Shown piece after piece: positions 5,546-8,926 of a stretch of 8,926 nucleotides of DNA. The translations under genes and the position numbers were made by a program. Every line of letters starts with the position of its first letter. Within the stretch, counting starts at the first letter, position 1. The notes beneath the pieces were generated by a model that worked only from the letters and a program-made list of their open reading frames with translations, did no database searches and was not told the DNA's origin. This stretch comes from CAUZSM01 sp963582685. Its GTDB lineage: Archaea; Thermoplasmatota; Poseidoniia; Poseidoniales; Thalassarchaeaceae. The stretch spans positions 1-8,926 of the forward strand of contig CAUZSM010000069.1 of assembly GCA_963582685.1 (NCBI GenBank). Reading direction: 5' to 3'.

Positions 5546-6073
5546 TCACTCCTCCATACTTGTCAGGCCGAAGTGGCTCTGGAAGAATTCCTTGCTCTCA
5601 GCCGGAGTGATCCGGTGGGAATAACTGACCCTGCTGGACTTGCGGCGGCGACGACTGACACGATGCCCGGGGCGCTCAAGAACGACATTCACGTCCATGC
5701 CGAAGATTCCAATCTCAGGGTCGTACTTCTGGTCCGGGAAATCAGTGTAATCGCGGATACCAAAGGATAAGTTACCTTGCGAATCAAAATTCCAACCGGG
5801 CAGGGTATTCTCTTTTACCCAGAAAGCCTCCTTCAGGAACTTCGCGACGGTAGCAGAATCGCGGATAGTCACCTTGCAACCTATCGGTGCACCTTCACGG
5901 GTTCCGAGGTCACGATTGGTCTTGCGGGACAGTGTGCGGACCGGCGAGAGGCCGGTCAGCAGGGTTAGAACACGCTCTGCAAGAAGCAGACGCTGTCCAC
6001 CTTCGCCGACACCGATATTGACGGTGACCTTGGTGATTTGCGGCTCTAGCATTGGGTTAGCATTCTCACTCAT
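5546..6073 (-). CDS. rpl5: Large-subunit ribosomal protein uL5
   Basis: This 175-residue protein has the conserved uL5 elements ITKVTVNIGVGEGGQRLLLA (13-32), LLTGLSPVRTLSRKTNRDLG (38-57, with G58 loop REGAPIGCKVTIR) and the central NLSFGIRDYTDFPDQKYDPE (101-120), then IFGMDVNVVLERPGHRVSRR. uL5 binds 5S rRNA together with uL18, which is also in this operon, and contacts the P-site tRNA elbow. The start follows GGAGGTGAGTGA and overlaps the eS4 stop. The gene ends in GGAGGAG, which also acts as the Shine-Dalgarno site of uS14. Confidence 0.97.
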   Translation of the reverse strand: MSENANPMLEPQITKVTVNIGVGEGGQRLLLAERVLTLLTGLSPVRTLSRKTNRDLGTREGAPIGCKVTIRDSATVAKFLKEAFWVKENTLPGWNFDSQGNLSFGIRDYTDFPDQKYDPEIGIFGMDVNVVLERPGHRVSRRRRKSSRVSYSHRITPAESKEFFQSHFGLTSMEE

Positions 6074-6771
6074 TCACTCACCTCCATGTTAGGGATGTCT
6101 CCGGCACCGCCAATCACGAATACGTGGTCGGCGATGGTGCCAAATTCAGCGAATGCAACTTCATTATCCTTTGAGGAACGCTTCTTGAAGTATTCTGTGA
6201 CCTCAGCAGTTGAACCGATGTGGCTTCCACCAATCATGTAAGCCAGAACACCGTTCTCGAACTTGTGGTGCTTCTTCACCTTCTGCGAATCGACAGCGAT
6301 TCTGATGGTGTCACGTGAGTTGTACTTGTTCGCATCATCGACTAGGATGTTGCGTCCATCGTGGAGATTGAGTTGGGTCCTTCCACCCTTGACGGTTGTC
6401 TTGCCATCAATGCGACACAATTTCTCACCTGCCTGCTTGGTAGGTATCTCGACATAGCGGAGTTTGCCATTCATATCGAGCATGCAGCGGTAGTTCGTAT
6501 CATCGACTGTGAGTACGTCCATCAGGCCCACGCCTCTGCGAATATCGGTGACAATTTCACCATCAACTCGAACTTGCCGGGTGGCAAGCACACGCTTGGC
6601 TTCGCGAATTGTTTGGGCGACTCCGAGAATATCACGCAGAATAACACCTAGTGCCATACAGCGCTCAATCGGATGTCCACACGGGCGAGGTCGGCTGACC
6701 CAAATCGTGGTCTTACGGGGCAGCGGCCATGACCGCGGCATTGCGAGTCTCTTCATGTGGCTGGAACTCAT
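6070..6771 (-). CDS. rps4e: Small-subunit ribosomal protein eS4
   Basis: This 233-residue protein of the archaeal/eukaryotic eS4 family has no bacterial counterpart of the same architecture. In order it has the N-terminal MKRLAMPRSWPLPRK motif (6-20) and VSRPRPCGHPIERCMALGVI (25-44). An S4-type RNA-binding segment, TIREAKRVLATRQVRVDGEI, spans 54-73. A central barrel follows (about 80-175) and then a KOW-like stretch AYMIGGSHIGSTAEVTEYF (177-195). I chose the first ATG because GGAGGTGATGAGTA lies directly before it; Met6 lacks such a site. The N-terminal leader is slightly shorter than in many homologues. The stop overlaps the uL5 start as ATGA. Confidence 0.97.
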   Translation of the reverse strand: MSSSHMKRLAMPRSWPLPRKTTIWVSRPRPCGHPIERCMALGVILRDILGVAQTIREAKRVLATRQVRVDGEIVTDIRRGVGLMDVLTVDDTNYRCMLDMNGKLRYVEIPTKQAGEKLCRIDGKTTVKGGRTQLNLHDGRNILVDDANKYNSRDTIRIAVDSQKVKKHHKFENGVLAYMIGGSHIGSTAEVTEYFKKRSSKDNEVAFAEFGTIADHVFVIGGAGDIPNMEVSE

Positions 6772-7196
6772 TACTCATCACCTCCGTTGCGGGATTGTAA
6801 TTTCTTCATGCGAATCGGGTCGCTGTCGTTCACCTTCACTACAACGAGGTTGGATGGATGGACGGAGATTCCCTCCTCCTTTCCATCGGCCTTCGATTGA
6901 GTCAATCCTTCGACGAATATCTGTTGGTGGTTGGTATCGATGCGAGCAATCTTCGCTCGCATACCGAATTTACCACGGGATTCACCGTGACGCTTACCCT
7001 TGTCAGCGGCCTTGTTGCTGTTCGGGCTACCGAAATCTCCTCGGTGAACCTCTACTTCGTCACCAACACATAGAGTGACGTTGCGGACGTTGTCGTACGA
7101 GGGGTCTAGGCAACGCGCGCGCATACGCTTGCGTTGAACATGCAGTGGGGCTCTCGCCGCTGCCTTACGCTGCTTGCCTGGGGATTTGCTTACCAT
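6771..7196 (-). CDS. rpl24: Large-subunit ribosomal protein uL24 with an enlarged KOW loop
   Basis: This 141-residue protein begins with the archaeal uL24 N-terminus (MVSKSPGKQRKAAARAPLHV), then the signature helix RKRMRARCLDPSY (22-34). The KOW strand TLCVGDEVEVHRGDF lies at 41-55 and its return strand RAKIARIDTNHQQIFVEGL at 80-98. Between F55 and the return strand sit about 23 Gly/Ser/Lys-rich residues (GSPNSNKAADKGKRHGESRG and on), where most homologues have only a short HEGKV-type turn. uL24 initiates 50S assembly and lies beside the exit tunnel. The reading frame is intact through the insertion. The start follows GAGGTG. The stop TAA shares its last base with the eS4 ATG. Confidence 0.95.
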   Translation of the reverse strand: MVSKSPGKQRKAAARAPLHVQRKRMRARCLDPSYDNVRNVTLCVGDEVEVHRGDFGSPNSNKAADKGKRHGESRGKFGMRAKIARIDTNHQQIFVEGLTQSKADGKEEGISVHPSNLVVVKVNDSDPIRMKKLQSRNGGDE

Positions 7197-7206
7197 TTCT
7201 CACACC

Positions 7207-7605
7207 TCACACAATTTGCTTCGCTGCAGCAGCGATTCGGGGCCAACGCTCAGCCGCTTCGCGGCTGACCGGTCCCTTGATGTCCGAGCCACGGGTCTCA
7301 CCGCGCTCGTTGACGAGAACACAGGCATTGTCCTCAAACTGCACCCAAGTTCCATCTTGGCGGCGAAATGGCCGCTTCTGACGAACAATGACTGCATGGA
7401 ATATTTGTCGGCGAGTCTCTGGAGTTCCCTTACGCACGGTGACTCTCACCATGTCAGCAACTCCGCCAGCCGGGTATCGGCGTGCTACGCCACCAATCTT
7501 CAGTACAGAGATAATCTGCACTTCCTTGGCACCGGTGTTGTCTACGCACGCAAGGCGAGCCTGTGTCGGCAATCCGCGAGTGACGCGGCTGGAGATTCCC
7601 TTCAT
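7207..7605 (-). CDS. rpl14: Large-subunit ribosomal protein uL14
   Basis: This 132-residue protein is the expected archaeal uL14 length. Conserved landmarks are the strand LACVDNTGAKEVQIISV (18-34), the basic YPAGGVADMVRVTVRKGTPE stretch (44-63), the HAVIVRQKRPFRR segment (70-82) and DNACVLVNERGETRGSDIKG (92-111). uL14 lies at the subunit interface and contributes to an intersubunit bridge and the factor-binding side of the 50S. The start is fixed by GGAGG seven bases upstream and overlaps the uS17 stop. uL24 follows after a 10-base gap. Confidence 0.97.
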   Translation of the reverse strand: MKGISSRVTRGLPTQARLACVDNTGAKEVQIISVLKIGGVARRYPAGGVADMVRVTVRKGTPETRRQIFHAVIVRQKRPFRRQDGTWVQFEDNACVLVNERGETRGSDIKGPVSREAAERWPRIAAAAKQIV

Positions 7606-7934
7606 TCGGAAGCCTCCTTCTCAATAACACAGAATGTGACTGTCTTGGATAGAGGCCTGCACTCCATGATGCGGACCATGTCACCAATATCCACTCCACC
7701 AATGCATGATGGTAGGTGAGCTGCATATCTGCGGGTGCGCTTCTCGTATCGCTCGAACTTGGGCATATGACTCAGATGCTGGCGCTGTACGATAATCGAA
7801 CTCTGCATACCGACCTTTGAGACGGTGCCTTCGATAATTTGTCCACGCAGCCGCAGGCTACCGTAGAACGGGCAATTCACATCGCCATCCCATTCGCCTT
7901 GCGGCTGATTGACGTCTACTCCGATATCTCTCAT
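7602..7934 (-). CDS. rps17: Small-subunit ribosomal protein uS17
   Basis: This 110-residue uS17 has the OB-fold core characteristic of the family: SLRLRGQIIEGTVSKVG (26-42), SSIIVQRQHL (45-54), a basic loop KFERYEKRTRRYAAHLPS (59-76) and a last strand CIGGVDIGDMVRIMECRPLS (77-96). It is a primary 16S rRNA binder of the 30S body. The first 25 residues contain the archaeal N-terminal segment with CPFYG. The start follows GGAGGAATTGAG, one base after the Rpp29 stop region. The stop overlaps the uL14 start as ATGA, suggesting translational coupling. No anomalies are apparent. Confidence 0.96.
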   Translation of the reverse strand: MRDIGVDVNQPQGEWDGDVNCPFYGSLRLRGQIIEGTVSKVGMQSSIIVQRQHLSHMPKFERYEKRTRRYAAHLPSCIGGVDIGDMVRIMECRPLSKTVTFCVIEKEASE

Positions 7935-7935
7935 C

Positions 7936-8199
7936 TCAATTCCTCCGGTATCTGCGATGGATCCTATCCTCTGGGCGCTGACATACCATGGCGCCCTGAA
8001 TGGTTACGACCTCATCGTCGAGTGTGAATTCTATGACATCCTTAGCCAGAATGAGTCTGCGCTCATCTCCGACGTCAAGAGTCAGGGTGCGTCGGCTCTC
8101 ACCGACTACAGTGCCAGAAACACCGACCAAAGTCGCATCGCTGGATTTGACTACAGTCAGGCTGCGGTCGAGGAACGGCATGTGGATACTATCACTCAT
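7936..8199 (-). CDS. rnp1: Ribonuclease P protein component 1 (Rpp29/Pop4)
   Basis: This 87-residue protein matches archaeal Rpp29, a small Sm-like beta-barrel subunit of RNase P that binds the specificity domain of the catalytic RNA with Rpp21. Visible hallmarks are the strand pattern VGVSGTVVGESRRTLTLD (25-42), a helix-strand stretch RRLILAKDVIEF (47-58) and the C-terminal basic run PEDRIHRRYRRN. It is at the short end for the family, with little N-terminal extension before the barrel. The start follows GGAGGTG with 6-7 bases spacing. Placement between aIF1 and uS17 is the standard euryarchaeal arrangement and strengthens the call. It is the only tRNA-processing gene in the window. Confidence 0.92.
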   Translation of the reverse strand: MSDSIHMPFLDRSLTVVKSSDATLVGVSGTVVGESRRTLTLDVGDERRLILAKDVIEFTLDDEVVTIQGAMVCQRPEDRIHRRYRRN

Positions 8200-8499
8200 T
8201 CAGCGCACCTCCACTTGGTATCCATTCTGTTCAAGAATCTTTGAAGCACGCTTCTTGTGGTCCCCTTGCAGTTCAATGGTACGTCCCTTGACAGTGCCTC
8301 CACTGGCACAGGCACCCTTCAGAATCTTGGCGAGTTGGCCGATATCGATGGCCGTATCATCAATTCCTTCAACGATTGTAACCATTTTTCCATACCTCCT
8401 TCTCACAGTGCTGATGATTGCTTTTTGCTGCTCCTTTGCTATCTCTTGACATATACATAGTTCATCAGGAAGACCACACAGATTGCATATTGCTGCCAT
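8200..8499 (-). CDS. Translation initiation factor aIF1 (SUI1 family)
   Basis: This 99-residue protein is the archaeal counterpart of eukaryotic eIF1. It binds the 30S P-site region and enforces correct start-codon and initiator-tRNA selection. A small cysteine motif at the N-terminus (C5, C8, C15, C17, in CNLCGLPDELCIC) is the putative zinc knuckle typical of archaeal members. The SUI1 fold follows: RRRYGKMVTIVEGID (33-47), the KILKGACASGGTVKG segment (58-72) and the closing ILEQNGYQVEVR. Length is normal for the family. The start follows AAGGAG at good spacing. Its stop directly abuts the Rpp29 start with no intervening base. A gene for this factor inside the ribosomal operon, next to Rpp29, is common in euryarchaea. 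Confidence 0.96.
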   Translation of the reverse strand: MAAICNLCGLPDELCICQEIAKEQQKAIISTVRRRYGKMVTIVEGIDDTAIDIGQLAKILKGACASGGTVKGRTIELQGDHKKRASKILEQNGYQVEVR

Positions 8500-8505
8500 T
8501 TGAGT

Positions 8506-8712
8506 CTACTCCTTCCTGTTGTCTGCTCGTATCTTGGTTAGCAGCCGAGCAATGCTGCGTCGTGTCGCCTTGTATGCACCCAGATTGGATGCGGAACCGC
8601 CCAGAGCCTGCTGGGCGCGTAGTTGGAGCATTTCGTCCTTGAGTTCGGCCAATCGCTGCTCGCGGGCCTCCTCAGACATACTGTCGATTTCTCGAGACTT
8701 GAGGTGGGTCAT
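8506..8712 (-). CDS. rpl29: Large-subunit ribosomal protein uL29
   Basis: This 68-residue protein has the usual size and two-helix hairpin pattern of uL29. A first helix rich in Glu/Arg (about residues 13-38, including QRLAELKDEMLQLRAQQALG) is followed by a basic second helix (about 45-65, YKATRRSIARLLTKIRAD). It binds 23S rRNA near the peptide exit tunnel and is part of the docking surface for SRP and the Sec channel. The start ATG overlaps the uS3 stop as ATGA and is preceded by GAGGAGG. aIF1 begins six bases after its TAG stop. Nothing is unusual about it. Confidence 0.95.
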   Translation of the reverse strand: MTHLKSREIDSMSEEAREQRLAELKDEMLQLRAQQALGGSASNLGAYKATRRSIARLLTKIRADNRKE

Positions 8713-8926
8713 TCTTTCGCCTCCTCAGTGGTTTCTTCAGCGGATGCCTCTTCTGCAGGCTCCTCAGCGGGTGCTTCCTCAGCGGGTGCTTCCTCAGCAG
8801 GTGCTTCCTCAGCAGGTGCCTCTTCTGCAGGCTCCTCAGCAGGTGCCTCTTCTGCAGGCTCCTCAGGGATTGGCTCGCTGTCGGGCTTGATGATGGCAAC
8901 ATCAACTAGCGGGGGTAGCCCAACTT
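8709..8926 (-). CDS. rps3: Small-subunit ribosomal protein uS3, C-terminal part (5' end outside window)
   Basis: Only the last 71 codons are visible. They open with VGLPPLVDVAIIKPDSEP, which resembles the end of the archaeal uS3 body, and continue into a roughly 45-residue tail of EEPAEEAPAEE-type repeats ending EETTEEAKE. uS3 sits at the mRNA entry channel of the 30S head. The KH and C-terminal RNA-binding domains are outside the window. The identity rests on this fragment and on position immediately before uL29, which is the universal order. The stop overlaps the uL29 start in an ATGA. The tail is low complexity, strongly negative and likely disordered. Similar acidic tails occur on uS3 in other archaea, but their function is not established. 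Confidence 0.85.
   Translation of the reverse strand, partial: VGLPPLVDVAIIKPDSEPIPEEPAEEAPAEEPAEEAPAEEAPAEEAPAEEAPAEEPAEEASAEETTEEAKE
8746..8865 (-). repeat. In-frame tandem repeat coding the uS3 PAEEA tail
   Basis: Read on the minus strand, a 15-base unit close to GCTGAGGAAGCACC(T/C) is repeated in tandem. It is flanked by three copies of a 21-base block encoding EEPAEEA (plus-strand positions 8746-8766, 8818-8838 and 8845-8865). The units differ mostly at third codon positions, so the peptide repeat is kept better than the DNA. This points to repeat expansion by slippage or unequal exchange under protein-level constraint. Confidence 0.85.

Noticed and set aside
8746..8865. Direct repeats considered as a CRISPR array
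   Set aside because: The units are tandem without unique spacers, in phase with codons, and encode a regular acidic peptide.
8672..8905. Minus-strand 77-codon frame with repeated RSLQKRHLL
   Set aside because: It is the uS3 tail repeat read in the wrong frame. The PAEEA frame matches the uS3 fragment and ends in the expected overlap with uL29.

Overview
The window is a continuous archaeal ribosomal-protein and translocon operon. All 19 genes I can support lie on the minus strand, so transcription runs from base 8926 towards base 1. The domain is clear. The set includes eS4, eL19 and eL32, a zinc-finger aIF1, the RNase P protein Rpp29, a four-cysteine 50-residue uS14 and an archaeal-type SecY. 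The order (uS3-uL29-aIF1-Rpp29-uS17-uL14-uL24-eS4-uL5-uS14-uS8-uL6-eL32-eL19-uL18-uS5-uL30-uL15-SecY) is the spc-type order of Euryarchaeota in the broad sense. The moderate base composition, Glu/Ala/Pro and Asp-rich acidic tails and strong Shine-Dalgarno sites would fit a mesophilic, possibly marine lineage such as Poseidoniales (Marine Group II). That placement is a guess, and no rRNA is present to test it.

Layout in transcription order. 8926-8709 is the end of uS3 with a repetitive PAEEA tail. 8712-7936 holds uL29, aIF1 and Rpp29. 7934-6070 holds uS17, uL14, uL24 and eS4. 6073-4431 holds uL5, uS14 (too short for routine ORF calling), uS8 and uL6. 4417-2812 holds eL32, eL19 and uL18. 2815-1127 holds uS5, uL30 and uL15. 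1070-1 is the first 356 residues of SecY, which runs off the window. Junctions are very tight: most are ATGA or TGATG/TAATG overlaps or gaps of 0-13 bases. Nearly every start follows a purine-rich site close to GGAGGTGAT, the complement of the archaeal 16S rRNA 3' end. The one gap over 50 bases lies between uL15 and secY.

The genes jointly supply both ribosomal subunits, start-codon selection (aIF1), tRNA 5' processing (Rpp29) and the membrane channel on which ribosomes dock (SecY). I see no mobile element, CRISPR array, tRNA, rRNA, terminator or unrelated cargo.

The unusual content is in additions to conserved proteins. SecY carries about 128 extra N-terminal residues predicted to form four membrane helices, joined in frame to a normal SecY core. 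eL32 carries an N-terminal SAP-like helix-extension-helix domain followed by a very acidic linker. uL24 has an insertion of about 20 residues inside its KOW domain. uS3 ends in a tandem acidic repeat, and uS5 has an N-terminal extension and lacks a cysteine cluster common in archaeal homologues.
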